NCBI GenBank assembly: GCA_020073215.1
Contig: JAIQFO010000043.1
Coordinates: forward strand, 1-41,598
Direction of reading: 5' to 3'
Source of the DNA: Terriglobia bacterium
Lineage (GTDB): Bacteria > Acidobacteriota > Terriglobia > Terriglobales > Acidobacteriaceae
DNA length: 41,598 bases
Each line of letters starts with the position of its first letter. Within the stretch, counting starts at the first letter, position 1. This document shows positions 14,650-23,701 of the stretch, one piece after another. The position numbers and the translations under genes were made by a program. The notes under the pieces are model-generated. The model searched no databases and was not told the DNA's origin. It worked only from the letters and a program-made list of their open reading frames with translations.

Positions 14650-15897
14650 TTACCGCTCCCCAAACAGATCAGTCATCGCCGCCGTGCCCGCGTCGCAAGC
14701 ATGGTTCAGACAGGGCAATTCCAACCCGCCTTCCAGCGTGCGCAGCAGTGAGAAGTGGGTGTAGAACCGCGCGCTCCGCCGGTGACCGGAGCCGTAGTTC
14801 GTATCCACAATCGTGATCACCTGGTTTGTATTCGGCGCCAGGCTGTAGTCGTTTTCATCCCACAGCAGAACGATCGCGTTGTGCCCACGCTTCCAGGCCG
14901 GCGAGCTGTGAATGGCCGACACCAGCTTTTCCACCGCGTTGTCGCCCACCAGAATCAGCGCCGGGTTCAAGCCCGCCTGCGTGCCGTCACTCTTCGGATC
15001 GAAGTTGCAGAACGGTGTCGAGTTCCCGCGTCCATGCTGGTCGTTGCACTGGTTCGGAGCGATGAACGAGAAGTCGGGAACTTTGCCCGAGCGCAGGTCC
15101 GCATACAAGCCGTTCGCGCCTTCGAAATCCGCGATCTGCGCGTAGCTCAGCCGCGGATTCGTTCCCTCTTGCACGTCCTCGAAATACACAAACGGATTGT
15201 GCTTGGCCGCATAAAGCTGGACGATGTCGGAGCTAGTGAGCGGCGGGGTCAGTGGCGGGTTGATCTTCGTGAAATCCGTGTTGTTGGTAAACACGCCATC
15301 GCTGTAGTTCACCGTGTCCGGGTTAGCGGGAACATCTTCCTGATAGCTCTTCCAGGTTTTGCCCTTGGCCACGAGTTGCTCGGCAATGGTCTCGCCCAGC
15401 GTAGACGTCACCGCGGGGTACGAACTCGTTCCGTCGATGTTGACCTCTCCCGGAGGCCCTTGGGTTTCGTTCGTGAAATCCATCGCCGGCGTCGCCGCGT
15501 CCGTGCCGCTGCCCCGGATCGGACAGATGTTCGGTGTCGGCGGATTGTCCGTAGCAGGCACCCCCGTAGCCAGATTCGTCAGGCAGGAAGCATCGTGCCA
15601 GTCGGGTGCGTTATCGCTAAGTACGCCAAAGTTCGAGCCGCCAACGACTTCGAGGTAATTAGTCAGGCTCGGATGCGCCACCGCAAAATAGTTGGTCGCC
15701 AGATTCGCCGTCCGAGCATACCGGTTGACGAAGGGCGCATTCGGATTGTTCAGGATCTGGCTATATCCATGGTTCTCCATCATGATCACGAAAACGTGGT
15801 CGAGATGTGGAATCTCTTTCGGCACAGCCCCTTCCTGGGCAAAAGCCGCGCTCGTCGCCAGGGCCAGCAGGCCCGCGAACAGTGTTTTTCTTTTCAT
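14650..15897 (-). CDS. Secreted phosphoesterase (phospholipase C / acid phosphatase AcpA family)
   Basis: 415 residues with signal peptide (KTLFAGLLALATSAAFA). The phosphoesterase-family entry motif HVFVIMMENHGYSQI supplies metal-binding and catalytic residues; HPSLTNYLEVVGG, VPDFSFIAPNQCNDQHG, and a late WDENDYSL carry further acidic or His ligands. It likely hydrolyses phosphomonoesters or phospholipid head groups outside the cytoplasm for phosphate scavenging; specificity is not deducible. The start is the ATG at 15897, with AGGAG eight bases before it, rather than the longer frame to 15918. An intrinsic terminator follows. Confidence 0.88.
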   Translation of the reverse strand: MKRKTLFAGLLALATSAAFAQEGAVPKEIPHLDHVFVIMMENHGYSQILNNPNAPFVNRYARTANLATNYFAVAHPSLTNYLEVVGGSNFGVLSDNAPDWHDASCLTNLATGVPATDNPPTPNICPIRGSGTDAATPAMDFTNETQGPPGEVNIDGTSSYPAVTSTLGETIAEQLVAKGKTWKSYQEDVPANPDTVNYSDGVFTNNTDFTKINPPLTPPLTSSDIVQLYAAKHNPFVYFEDVQEGTNPRLSYAQIADFEGANGLYADLRSGKVPDFSFIAPNQCNDQHGRGNSTPFCNFDPKSDGTQAGLNPALILVGDNAVEKLVSAIHSSPAWKRGHNAIVLLWDENDYSLAPNTNQVITIVDTNYGSGHRRSARFYTHFSLLRTLEGGLELPCLNHACDAGTAAMTDLFGER

Positions 15898-16091
15898 GAA
15901 GCGATCTCCTGGAGTCATTAAGGTTGTGTTTGAGATGTTGTGTTTGAGATGTCACGGCCCAACGTAATATTCCGCACACTAGCAGCCAATTGTTAGCGCC
16001 CGGTTAAGGGAAGATTAAGGTTTGATGAATGAAACAAATGAAACCGAGGAAAAGAACGGAAGTCTATCAGCCTGTCGTGAAAGCACGTTTC

Positions 16092-16342
16092 GTTTCGGGC
16101 ATGCCTTCACAGCATGCGGAAAAACTCGGGTAGAGACGGGGCTCGCCCCGTCTCAGGCTGCTGAACAGCTCTGAAGTTGTTTTGGTTTTTGGGAAGGGCA
16201 TGCCTTCACAGGCTGCGGAAAGACTCAAGTTTCGTATCAGGGCATCGCTTTAGCGATACCGGAAATTCTTCAAAATCAGGCACCCCTTTAGGGGCTGGGC
16301 GTCGAACATCGACTTTTTCCGCAGCCTGCTCAGGCGTGCCGT
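16092..16342. repeat. Composite palindromic element (family B/C) with inverted ends
   Basis: The longest repeat of the window. The left end (16092-16126) reads TTTCGGGCATGCCTTCACAG then GCATGCGGAAAAACTC. Then come TAGAGACGGGGC/GCCCCGTCTC (16131-16154), TTTGGTTTTTGGGAA, a second GGCATGCCTTCACAGGC (16198-16214), GTTTCGTATCAGGGCATCGC, palindrome ATCGCTTTAGCGAT and CCCCTTTAGGGG. The right end (16315-16342) is TTTTTCCGCAGCCTGCTC, then AGGCGTGCC, the reverse complement of the left end. Bases 16131-16302 match 23702-23873. Nothing gene-like in 15898-16462. Confidence 0.8.
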
Positions 16343-16462
16343 AATGCGCATAAATGCCTCTTCAGGCGCTGGTCCGCGGACTGGAGGTTCGCCACACGCT
16401 GCTAGACTAAACCGACGCGGCCATCCTGCACGATGCCGCGTTCTGGTCGGAAGGAGCCCAGC

Positions 16463-16936
16463 GTGAACCCAGCCTTGAAGCGCCACATGCGAGTGCTCTT
16501 GAATATCTGGCCGCCATTTCTGGGCGCGGGAATCCGCATCATGCGCCTCGGACCCGGCTGGAAAGAGATTGATGTGGAGATGAAGCTTCGCTGGTGGAAC
16601 CGCAATTACGTCGGCACCCACTACGGAGGATCGCTCTACTCCATGACCGACCCGTTCATCATGCTCATGTTGATTGAGAATCTGGGGAAGGATTACCTCG
16701 TCTGGGACAAGTCGGCCAGCATCCGCTTCAAGAAGCCGGGACGCGGAACCGTATCCGCCAGTTTTCGCCTCTCCGAACCGCAGCTTCGCGAAATCAAGCA
16801 AGCCCTGAATTCCCAGGAAAAGATCGAGCGGGTATTCACGGTCGAGGTCAAGGACGAATCCGGGAATGTCATTGCCGAGGTCGAGAAGTTGCTGCACATC
16901 CGAAGAAGGGATGAGGCTGGCTCGGTGCCCTGCTAG
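16463..16936 (+). CDS. DUF4442 hotdog-fold protein (thioesterase-like)
   Basis: 157 residues of the DUF4442 / YiiD C-terminal-like hotdog family, related to acyl-CoA thioesterases. Characteristic segments: RLGPGWKEIDVEMKLRWWNR, NYVGTHYGGSLYSMTDPF (central helix of the hotdog), SASIRFKKPGRGTVSASF and VIAEVEKLLHIRRR. The start is GTG 16463 because AAGGAG lies at 16451-16456; an upstream ATG at 16433 has no such site. Its TAG (16934-16936) interlocks with the TAG of the convergent LysE gene in the palindrome CTAG. Confidence 0.85.
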   Translation: MNPALKRHMRVLLNIWPPFLGAGIRIMRLGPGWKEIDVEMKLRWWNRNYVGTHYGGSLYSMTDPFIMLMLIENLGKDYLVWDKSASIRFKKPGRGTVSASFRLSEPQLREIKQALNSQEKIERVFTVEVKDESGNVIAEVEKLLHIRRRDEAGSVPC

Positions 16937-17555
16937 TTCTTCTCGACCAGCGCGAGCCGCACACCGAGTCCGATCAGCAGAAATCCACTGGCATATTTCA
17001 CTCGTCTGGCAGACTTCGGTTTGCTCACTAGCCATGCTCCTGCGCGATCGACCGAATAGGCCAGCGCGGCTAGAAAAACCACGTCCAGCAAAGCAAACGT
17101 TATGCCCAGCACCACCAGTTGCAATTGGGCATGGCCACGCAAAGGATTCACGAATTGAGGCAGGAAGGTGAGAACAGCACAGCTTTCGGGTTGAGCAGAT
17201 TCGTGAAAACCCCTTGCCGGAAGATGTCCCAGCGGCGTGCGGTGTTTAACTGCCGCAAAGCGAATCCGTTGCGCTCGCGGATCGTGTGAACACCGAGATA
17301 TACGAGATAACCTGCTCCGGCGTACTTAACAATCAGGAACGCTGCCAACGATGCCTGCAGAAGCGCGGCTAATCCCAATACGGCGAGCAGCGTTTGCAAT
17401 ACCTCGGCCGTGCCAATGCCCAAGGCGGAAACCAGGCCGGCCCGCCTGCCGCCGGAAATCCCTCGCGAAATGACATACAGGATGTCCGGCCCCGGTGCCG
17501 CGATCACCACCGCTGCGGCCGCCAGAAACAGAGTAAAGGTCTTAAGATCAATCAT
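16933..17555 (-). pseudogene. LysE/RhtB-family amino-acid exporter, interrupted by a one-base deletion
   Basis: Inner-membrane exporter of the LysE superfamily, about 207 residues and six helices if repaired, the family's normal length. N-terminal piece 17555-17148: APGPDILYVISRGISGGRRAG signature, through LLNPKAVLF, then premature stop. C-terminal piece, read from about 17172: LTFLPQFVNPLRGHAQLQLV to the TAG at 16933. The frame breaks at 17171-17172, where TTCTCACC should read TTC-CTC-ACC: one C is missing. All conserved positions are otherwise intact. Its start lies 15 bases after the amidase stop, so it is probably the last gene of that transcript. Confidence 0.85.
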
Positions 17556-17570
17556 TCCCTCATCCTTGCT

Positions 17571-20129
17571 TCACTGCCCTTCGGGCTTGTCGATCTTACT
17601 CGCCACCTTCACCCCGCTCAACCCGCTGGCATACTTGGACACACCCCGGTAGAGCGACTCCGCAATCCGCTGCCGGTGCTCTGAACTTTCCAGTTTGCGC
17701 TCGTCGGTGGGATTCGACACAAACGAAATCTCCGCCAGAATCGAAGGCATATTCGCCCCGATCAGCACGATGAACGGCGCCTTCTTGATCCCGCGATTGC
17801 GGATGCCGGCATTACGCAACGCCAGCCCCCCATAGAGCGATTCCTGCACGTTGCCGGCAAACTCGCGCGATTCCTCGATCTTCTCCTTCAGCGCAATCTT
17901 CTTCACCAGATCCTGCAATTCGTGAATCGACTTTTCCGATACCGCGTTCTCGCGAGCCGCGACTTCCAGCGCTTCCGGCGACGAGGTGAAATTCAAATAA
18001 TAAGTTTCGACGCCGCGCGCATCCGAATCGCGGCTCGAGTTGGCGTGGATCGAAATAAACAAGTCCGCTCGTTCCCGGTTAGCAATCGCGGTGCGCGTTT
18101 CAAGGGGAATGAAGGTGTCGTCCTGGCGCGTATAAATCACCTCAGCCCCAAGCCGCGTTTCCAGCAAACGCCCCAGCCGCTTGGCCACATCGAGCACCAC
18201 GTCCTTCTCCAGCAGGCCGTTCGGGCCAATCGTGCCGGTGTCATGCCCGCCGTGGCCGGCGTCGATGACAATCTTGCCAATCTTCAACCCCAGCGCGCGA
18301 ATCAACGACCGGTCGCCGGCGGCGGTGGGACGCGCTTCCCGAGTCGTTTCCCGCAGCCCAGGACGAAGATCCGCCGTGTCAGGAGCCGCCGCGCCGCTGC
18401 GCGATTTCTTTCGGTGTAAAGAAGAAGAAGACTTTGCCGGCGAAGGCAAATCTGATTTCGCCAGCCTGGTATCGTCCGCGTCCGAGACCTCGCCGGAGCC
18501 GCCCCCCGTTCCGTCGGGGCGATTCTTTTCGTGCGCAAGCGCCACCTTCGCCGGCGCTCGGTCGCTGGTCTCAACGTTTGTCTTAACGCTCGACTCAACG
18601 TTCGCCTCAGCGTTCCTCTCAACCTTAGTCTCGATCTTCGTGTCAGCGTCTACCTTGACGATCGTCTTAGGAATTCTGCGGTTCGATCCTTTCACCGCCA
18701 CCGTCGTCTTAATCACTCCCGCGCCCTGTGGCTTCGCCGAGCCGGACGGTCGAGAATCGGCGCTCGTAGCCTCAGGGGCCGCGCTCGGAGCCAAGTCCGT
18801 TTCGACGGGCGCGGGCTTCGATACGGCGACCGCATCCGTGTCGGACTCCTCTGCTGCTTTCCTCCCATCGGATTTCGCGTCTGCGCTCGACCTCATCGCG
18901 GGCGCGCTCGAGTCGTCGTCCGATTCCGCCGAAGCCGCCGTCGATGTTTCCGGAGCCGAACGCCCTTTGCTGCTGGCCGCCTCCGTCCTACCCAAGTCCG
19001 TCTTAGTCAGGTCCGTCTTGGCCGCATCCGCCTTGGCGATCTCCGACGCCCGGTTCCGCTTCCCCTGCAGATCCTTCCCGTTCCCGTCCTTGCCGTGCAC
19101 ATCAATGATGAGCCGGTACGGATCGGGCAACAGAAAAGCGTCGTATCGAGCCAGATCGTCCACTTCCAGCACAATCCGCGTGCGCCCCGGCTGAAATTCG
19201 GCAACCCGAATCTTCTTCAGGAAGCCATCGTCCACGTCAAAAGTCTTGCCCACCAGCGTCGAAGCCAGTTTCGTGCCGCGCAGGTCGAAGAAAATGCGGT
19301 CGGGATGCGAGATGCGCTGCGAGTCGAACTTCACCTCCTGCTCGACATCAATGGCGACGCGAGTGTAATCGGGCGTCGACCAGTGCCGGACTCCGGTAAC
19401 CCGCGGCAAGGCGCTCCGCCGCACGCTCGCGGCCTTTGCCGTTTCCGTGCCCGATTCGGCGTCGTCAGCGCCGGAGCTGACGCCACCCCGGGCATTCCCG
19501 CCGGCATTCGATCGCGGTTTGTGCGCCGTCGTCTCGGCCGTCCGTTCCATTTCGTCGGCCTCGGCATCGATTTCCTTCACCGCCGAGCGCGCATCGTCAG
19601 CCAGCCGGTTGCGCGGATAGCGATGAAGAAAATTTTCGAAGGTGGTGCGTGCCTCTTCGGGATCGTTGAGATCGTCTTTGTAGATTTCTCCGATCGTGAA
19701 CAGGGCGTCGAAGCGGTATTTGCTGCCGGGATATTCCTTGCGCAGAAACCGGTACTGTTCCACCGCCCCACGCAGAATCTTGTTGTCGTCAAAGCGCCGC
19801 CCCATCTCGACCATGAGTTCGGCGGTAGCCACCACGCTGGGGTCCGCCTTCGACGAAGCCGGAGACCCGAAGTAAACGCGCCGGTAAGAATCAATCACCC
19901 GCTGGTATTCGCGGCGAGTCCGCTCGCCCACCGGACGCCCGTTAAGCGCCTCCCGCGCCCGCTCTGCTTTGGCAAATTGTTGGCGGGCCCAGGCATCGTT
20001 GTGATGGACGCGAGCCGATGCGGATACCCCCGGCAGCAGCGCCAGCAACAGCGCCGCCCCAAGGCGAAAGGCGAGAGCCCCTCGAACAAGGATCGTGCGA
20101 ATTAGGGTCGCAGAAACCTGGGTCTTCAC
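17571..20129 (-). CDS. N-acetylmuramoyl-L-alanine amidase with TPR, AMIN and Amidase_3 domains
   Basis: 852-residue periplasmic peptidoglycan hydrolase that cuts the glycan-peptide amide bond in cell separation. The exported N-terminus is followed by a TPR-like region (about 45-180, e.g. KYRFDALFTIGEIYKDDL) and an AMIN domain (about 245-350, VRHWSTPDYTRVAIDVEQ to YRLIIDVHG). A roughly 270-residue low-complexity linker comes next (Asp/Lys/Thr/Ser/Ala runs such as KTDLTKTDLG), then Amidase_3 (about 630-840). Zinc and catalytic residues: DAGHGG, LLEKD, SIHANS and LAEISFVSN. The TPR block and linker make it far longer than AmiC. The start GTG 20129 is weakly supported. It follows the transglycosylase gene by 70 bases on the same strand. 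Confidence 0.92.
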   Translation of the reverse strand: MKTQVSATLIRTILVRGALAFRLGAALLLALLPGVSASARVHHNDAWARQQFAKAERAREALNGRPVGERTRREYQRVIDSYRRVYFGSPASSKADPSVVATAELMVEMGRRFDDNKILRGAVEQYRFLRKEYPGSKYRFDALFTIGEIYKDDLNDPEEARTTFENFLHRYPRNRLADDARSAVKEIDAEADEMERTAETTAHKPRSNAGGNARGGVSSGADDAESGTETAKAASVRRSALPRVTGVRHWSTPDYTRVAIDVEQEVKFDSQRISHPDRIFFDLRGTKLASTLVGKTFDVDDGFLKKIRVAEFQPGRTRIVLEVDDLARYDAFLLPDPYRLIIDVHGKDGNGKDLQGKRNRASEIAKADAAKTDLTKTDLGRTEAASSKGRSAPETSTAASAESDDDSSAPAMRSSADAKSDGRKAAEESDTDAVAVSKPAPVETDLAPSAAPEATSADSRPSGSAKPQGAGVIKTTVAVKGSNRRIPKTIVKVDADTKIETKVERNAEANVESSVKTNVETSDRAPAKVALAHEKNRPDGTGGGSGEVSDADDTRLAKSDLPSPAKSSSSLHRKKSRSGAAAPDTADLRPGLRETTREARPTAAGDRSLIRALGLKIGKIVIDAGHGGHDTGTIGPNGLLEKDVVLDVAKRLGRLLETRLGAEVIYTRQDDTFIPLETRTAIANRERADLFISIHANSSRDSDARGVETYYLNFTSSPEALEVAARENAVSEKSIHELQDLVKKIALKEKIEESREFAGNVQESLYGGLALRNAGIRNRGIKKAPFIVLIGANMPSILAEISFVSNPTDERKLESSEHRQRIAESLYRGVSKYASGLSGVKVASKIDKPEGQ

Positions 20130-20199
20130 TTGCCGGATGCCTTATTCACTTTACAGCTTGTCAATCATTACAACGCTTCGCAACCGCAGGAGATGCAAT

Positions 20200-21033
20200 T
20201 TATTCCGTATTGCTGATGTGGAGCACGCCCCGCGCATCGCGTTCGACCCGCACCGGATCATGCACCGGGCTGCCGAAAATGTACGACCCCGGTTCGCTGC
20301 CACCGTTATACAGGTTCGTAATCCGGCGCACGTAGTTCTGCGTTTCCCGGAAATGCGGAACCCCCGCACTCCGCGCCACCGCTCCCGAACCCGCGTTATA
20401 AGCCGCCAGACTGAGGCTGACGTTGCCGCCGTAGCTATCCAACAAGCTTCTTAGATGCCGCACCCCGGCATCCACGTTTTCGGCCGGATCAAATGGATTT
20501 GCCACATTGAGCGAGCGCGCCGTCGACGGCATCAACTGCATCAATCCCATCGCGCCTTTCCGCGAAACCGCATTCGGATTGAAATTCGATTCCACCTTGA
20601 CCACCGAGCGCACCAGGTTGGGATCCACATTGTGCCGCGCCGCCGCTTGCTCAATCGCGGCGTCGACCTCCTCCTGCGTGAAAGCGCGGTTCAGAATCTG
20701 GTGACTCTGCGCCCTGCCGTCCAGGTAGGTGTTGACTTCCGAAGCCGCCGTGCGCGCCGCCCTCATCACCGCCCCGTTGGTCGGAACCGGCTTGAAGCGA
20801 TGTTCGGTCGAACTCCAATAAACCAGCCGAGAACGCGTAGCCGCGGGAGCCGCCGCCTCTCTCGAAGCCATGGCAGGCCCACCCTCGTTTACATAGATCT
20901 TGCGCCCGGATTCGTCGGTGGCAGGAGTAATACCGCCCCCCTGCGCCCGTGCCGGCATGGTCGAGAACAAAGTGGATAGAAAGGAGATCGTGGTCAAGCT
21001 AGCCATCAGCGCGATTTGCAGGCGTTTTCGCAT
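20200..21033 (-). CDS. Lytic transglycosylase (SLT domain)
   Basis: 277 residues, exported ([18 protein letters not shown]...ARA). The N-terminal 110 residues include a DUF4124-like stretch ([13 protein letters not shown]). The SLT domain (about 120-255) has catalytic glutamate in [14 protein letters not shown], followed by [14 protein letters not shown] and [13 protein letters not shown], all diagnostic. It cleaves between MurNAc and GlcNAc with formation of 1,6-anhydroMurNAc. No Shine-Dalgarno is visible before the ATG at 21033. Placed directly upstream of the amidase, so two wall-cutting enzymes of different bond specificity are probably co-expressed. Confidence 0.92.
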   Translation of the reverse strand: MRKRLQIALMASLTTISFLSTLFSTMPARAQGGGITPATDESGRKIYVNEGGPAMASREAAAPAATRSRLVYWSSTEHRFKPVPTNGAVMRAARTAASEVNTYLDGRAQSHQILNRAFTQEEVDAAIEQAAARHNVDPNLVRSVVKVESNFNPNAVSRKGAMGLMQLMPSTARSLNVANPFDPAENVDAGVRHLRSLLDSYGGNVSLSLAAYNAGSGAVARSAGVPHFRETQNYVRRITNLYNGGSEPGSYIFGSPVHDPVRVERDARGVLHISNTE

Positions 21034-21079
21034 AGCGGGTTAAGATCGGCCAAAATGAAGACCTGGCCAAAAGGCACAC

Positions 21080-21280
21080 TTACTTTAGGGCCAACCCTAC
21101 CCGGCTACCTGCCGAAGAATCCAGAACCAGAGTAAGCCGATTATAGGGTGCGCCGAGGGCACGAGCAATCTCTCCGAAGGGCGTAGAACCTTTGGAGTAA
21201 TCTGCGTAAGTGACTGAAAAGACGAGATCTTGAAAGGTTACCTGTAATCCGGTGATCGGCCCGCCGAAAGACAGCTGCAT
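21080..21280 (-). CDS. Doubtful 66-residue ORF, possibly a gene remnant
   Basis: An open frame in the 335-base gap between the transglycosylase and larB. The translation ([20 protein letters not shown], then [19 protein letters not shown]) has a protein-like composition but matches nothing I recognise. GGAG lies about 12 bases before the ATG, which is too far for good initiation. It could be a fragment of an older gene or chance. The rest of the gap holds the repeat at 21294-21347 and the start region of larB. Confidence 0.2.
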   Translation of the reverse strand: MQLSFGGPITGLQVTFQDLVFSVTYADYSKGSTPFGEIARALGAPYNRLTLVLDSSAGSRVGLALK

Positions 21281-21293
21281 TGGAACTTACATC

Positions 21294-21347
21294 TCCGATG
21301 ACCCGGTCACCCGATGGCCCGATCCCCCATCACCCGATAAGCCGATT
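21294..21347. repeat. 'cacccgat' word repeat upstream of larB
   Basis: Six loosely tandem variants of (A/G)CCCGAT(G/A): CCGATGACCC, GGTCACCCGATGG, CCCGATCCCCC, CATCACCCGATAAG, CCGAT. Low-complexity word repeat of the same general style as the other word repeats of the window, at the promoter position of larB. Confidence 0.6.
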
Positions 21348-21368
21348 TCACCCTACAATGGCGTATCC

Positions 21369-22118
21369 ATGAACTCCCAAGCTCTTCGCCATCTCTTCGA
21401 GCAAGTTCGAAAAAAGCGCCTCTCCCCCGACGACGCCGTAGAGCGCCTCCGTCACCTGCCCTTTGAAGACCTGGGTTTCGCCAAGCTCGACCACCACCGC
21501 GCCCTCCGCCAAGGCATGCCCGAGGTGATTTTTGCCCAAGGCAAAACGCCGCGCCAGGTGGCCGACATCTTCACCCGCCTCGCCGCGCACGGCGGCAACG
21601 TGCTGGCAACGCGTGCTACGGAAGAGCATTACGCCGCCGTCGCCGCCGCCCTGCCCCGCGCTGAGTATCGTCCCCTGCCTCGGGCCATAGTGCTCAAGCG
21701 CGACCGCCAGCAACATGGCAAAGGAGTAATCGTGGTAGTGTCGGCCGGAACCAGCGACATCCCGGTAGCCGAAGAAGCCGTAGTCACCGCGGAATTGATG
21801 GGCAACAACGTCCAGCACATCTACGACGTTGGAGTAGCCGGCATCCACCGCCTCCTAGCCCATCGCGGAGCCCTCGCCAAGGCGCGTGTCATCGTAGTCT
21901 GCGCCGGAATGGAAGGCGCGTTGCCCAGCGTAGTCGGCGGCCTGGTAGGAGTCCCGGTGATAGCCGTCCCCACCAGCGTAGGCTACGGCGCCGCCTTCGA
22001 AGGCCTGGCCGCCTTGTTAGGAATGATGAACTCCTGCGCCTCGAACGTAAGCGTAGTAAACATCGATAACGGATTCGGAGCCGGCTACGTAGCCTCCCTA
22101 ATCAACCGCCGCTGCTGA
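21369..22118 (+). CDS. larB: Nickel-pincer cofactor biosynthesis protein LarB
   Basis: 249 residues. LarB carboxylates and hydrolyses nicotinic acid adenine dinucleotide to give pyridinium-3,5-biscarboxylic acid mononucleotide, the first step towards the nickel-pincer nucleotide of lactate racemase and relatives. The C-terminal AIR-carboxylase-like domain is unmistakable: [59 protein letters not shown], then [20 protein letters not shown], holding the conserved cysteine. A longer frame begins at 21252, but family alignment fits the ATG at 21369. A TACAAT (21354-21359) ends nine bases before it with no Shine-Dalgarno, so the message may be nearly leaderless. larC, larE and larA are not in the window. 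Confidence 0.93.
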   Translation: MNSQALRHLFEQVRKKRLSPDDAVERLRHLPFEDLGFAKLDHHRALRQGMPEVIFAQGKTPRQVADIFTRLAAHGGNVLATRATEEHYAAVAAALPRAEYRPLPRAIVLKRDRQQHGKGVIVVVSAGTSDIPVAEEAVVTAELMGNNVQHIYDVGVAGIHRLLAHRGALAKARVIVVCAGMEGALPSVVGGLVGVPVIAVPTSVGYGAAFEGLAALLGMMNSCASNVSVVNIDNGFGAGYVASLINRRC

Positions 22119-22128
22119 AGAATTGCAG

Positions 22129-22327
22129 AGCGGACACTCCTGTCCGCTGCCTTTGGCTTTGATTTCTTCGAGTCAAAAACGCGAACGGGTGCCCCATCCT
22201 TGCGCGTTTGTTGCGCAAGGGTGGGATTTCATGGCCCCCTCCCCCGTAAGATTCTGATTCAGTAGCAAAGCAATTAAATTAAGGAAGGACGGGTGGGATT
22301 CCACCGCCCCTCCCCCCGAAAAATTCC
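22129..22327. repeat. Cluster of hairpins and an imperfect direct repeat
   Basis: AGCGGACA (22129-22136)/TGTCCGCT (22141-22148) with a 4-base loop sits right after larB and could slow transcription. CCTTGCGC (22198-22205)/GCGCAAGG (22213-22220) is a second hairpin. A stretch starting GGGTGGGATT at 22220-22255 recurs imperfectly at 22291-22327. Together they fill the larB-MFS gap; no gene seen. Confidence 0.6.
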
Positions 22328-22333
22328 GCGTCT

Positions 22334-23635
22334 GTGTCAAAGTATTCGCTAATGCTAACCTCCCAGGATCCCCGCCTAGCCGGGCGAGTCGCCTTCACCC
22401 ATCCCAACTTCGTCTCCTACACGCTGGCGCGCTTCTTCATCGTCGTCGCGCTCGAAATGCAGTCCGTCGCTGTGGGATGGCAGGTCTACGAAATCACCCA
22501 GCGCCCGCTCGATCTCGGATACGTCGGCCTGGCGCAGTTCCTGCCCGGCTTCGTGCTTTTTCTCTTCGCCGGACACGCCGCCGATCTCTTCGACCGCCGC
22601 AAGTTGCTGCTCGGGTGTTACGGCGGGTTCGCCCTGTGTTCGGCGCTTCTGCTCGCGATCAGCGGGCGCGCCCCGCAATCGGTTCACGCGATCTATGTAG
22701 TCCTGGTGCTCCTGGGAATCTTTCGTAGCTTCAACTGGCCGGCCAGTCGCGCCCTGCTCCCGCAACTGGTTCCCGAAGAGCATTTCGCCAACGCCGTCGC
22801 CTGGAACGCCAGCACCTTTCAGATCGCAACCATAGCCGGCCCCGCCATAGGAGGAATCGCCTACGCCCTTTTCCGCGGCCCCGAGGCCGTCTATGCCATA
22901 GCCGTCGCGGTATCCATCCTAGCTACCCTCTTTACCTCGCGAATTCACGCCCTGCCCCCCGCGCCAGAAAAAGAACGAGCACAGCGAGTGGTAAAGAAAG
23001 AGCCCGTAAGCCTGCGCACCGTGCTAGCGGGCTTTCGTTTTATCTGGGAGAAGAAACTGATCCTGGGCTCCATCTCGCTCGACATGTTCGCGGTCCTGTT
23101 AGGCGGAGCCGTTGCCTTGCTCCCCATCTATGCCAGAGAAATCCTGCACACCGGTCCCTGGGGACTCGGCCTGCTGCGCAGCGCTCCCGGAGTAGGCGCC
23201 ACCCTGATGGCCATCGCCGTAGCCCACCGTCCCATCCGCCGCCGAGCCGGCCTGACCATGTTGTTCGCCGTAGCCGCATTCGGCGCGCTAACCATCGTCT
23301 TCGGAATCTCGCACAGCCTGATCCTCTCGCTGGTAGCGCTATTCCTGGTCGGCGCCAGTGACATGGTGAGCGTGATCATCCGGGCAACCTTGGTCCAAGT
23401 TGCCACGCCCGACGAAATGCGCGGGCGCGTCAGCGCCGTAGACATGCTCTTCGTCGGAGTGTCAAACGAGTTAGGCGAATTCGAATCCGGCCTGACCGCC
23501 CAATGGTTCGGCACCGTCCCCGCCGTGGTCCTGGGAGGAGTAGGCACTCTGGTAGTGATCGCCACCTGGGCATACCTCTTCCCCGAACTGCGTAAAGCGG
23601 ATCAACTAACCGTGGCGGAATTGGTCCCAAAATAG
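22334..23635 (+). CDS. MFS transporter (EntS/MFS_3-like exporter)
   Basis: 433 residues, about 12 transmembrane helices in two halves separated by a basic cytoplasmic loop near residues 210-235 (PPAPEKERAQRVVKKEPVSL). The segment GHAADLFDRRKLL after helix 2 is the MFS motif A region; MRGRVSAVDMLFVGVSNELG near the C-terminal half is typical of the MFS_3 group that includes the enterobactin exporter EntS. Substrate unknown; proton-driven efflux is the family's usual role. The start GTG 22334 lacks a Shine-Dalgarno; ATG 22352 is an alternative. Confidence 0.88.
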   Translation: MSKYSLMLTSQDPRLAGRVAFTHPNFVSYTLARFFIVVALEMQSVAVGWQVYEITQRPLDLGYVGLAQFLPGFVLFLFAGHAADLFDRRKLLLGCYGGFALCSALLLAISGRAPQSVHAIYVVLVLLGIFRSFNWPASRALLPQLVPEEHFANAVAWNASTFQIATIAGPAIGGIAYALFRGPEAVYAIAVAVSILATLFTSRIHALPPAPEKERAQRVVKKEPVSLRTVLAGFRFIWEKKLILGSISLDMFAVLLGGAVALLPIYAREILHTGPWGLGLLRSAPGVGATLMAIAVAHRPIRRRAGLTMLFAVAAFGALTIVFGISHSLILSLVALFLVGASDMVSVIIRATLVQVATPDEMRGRVSAVDMLFVGVSNELGEFESGLTAQWFGTVPAVVLGGVGTLVVIATWAYLFPELRKADQLTVAELVPK

Positions 23636-23701
23636 GAGACGTGAGCCATGCCGAACGACCCGCCACCCAAGCACCTTGAAAGGTTAGGGAAAAAACTCCT
23701 G

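Noticed and set aside
14755..15921. 388-codon plus frame opposite the phosphoesterase
   Set aside because: No domain or ribosome site; the minus strand has a signal peptide, family motifs and a terminator.
16250..17035. 261-codon minus frame covering the DUF4442 gene and the repeat
   Set aside because: It translates repeat DNA and the antisense of a recognised hotdog protein.
18531..20105. 524-codon open frame on the plus strand, antisense to the amidase
   Set aside because: Arg-rich, low-complexity translation with no recognisable domain, while the other strand encodes clear AMIN and TPR regions. A GC-rich shadow frame.
21294..21347. CRISPR-like short repeats
   Set aside because: The words are irregular, 7-14 bases, with no constant repeat/spacer alternation and no cas genes anywhere in the window.
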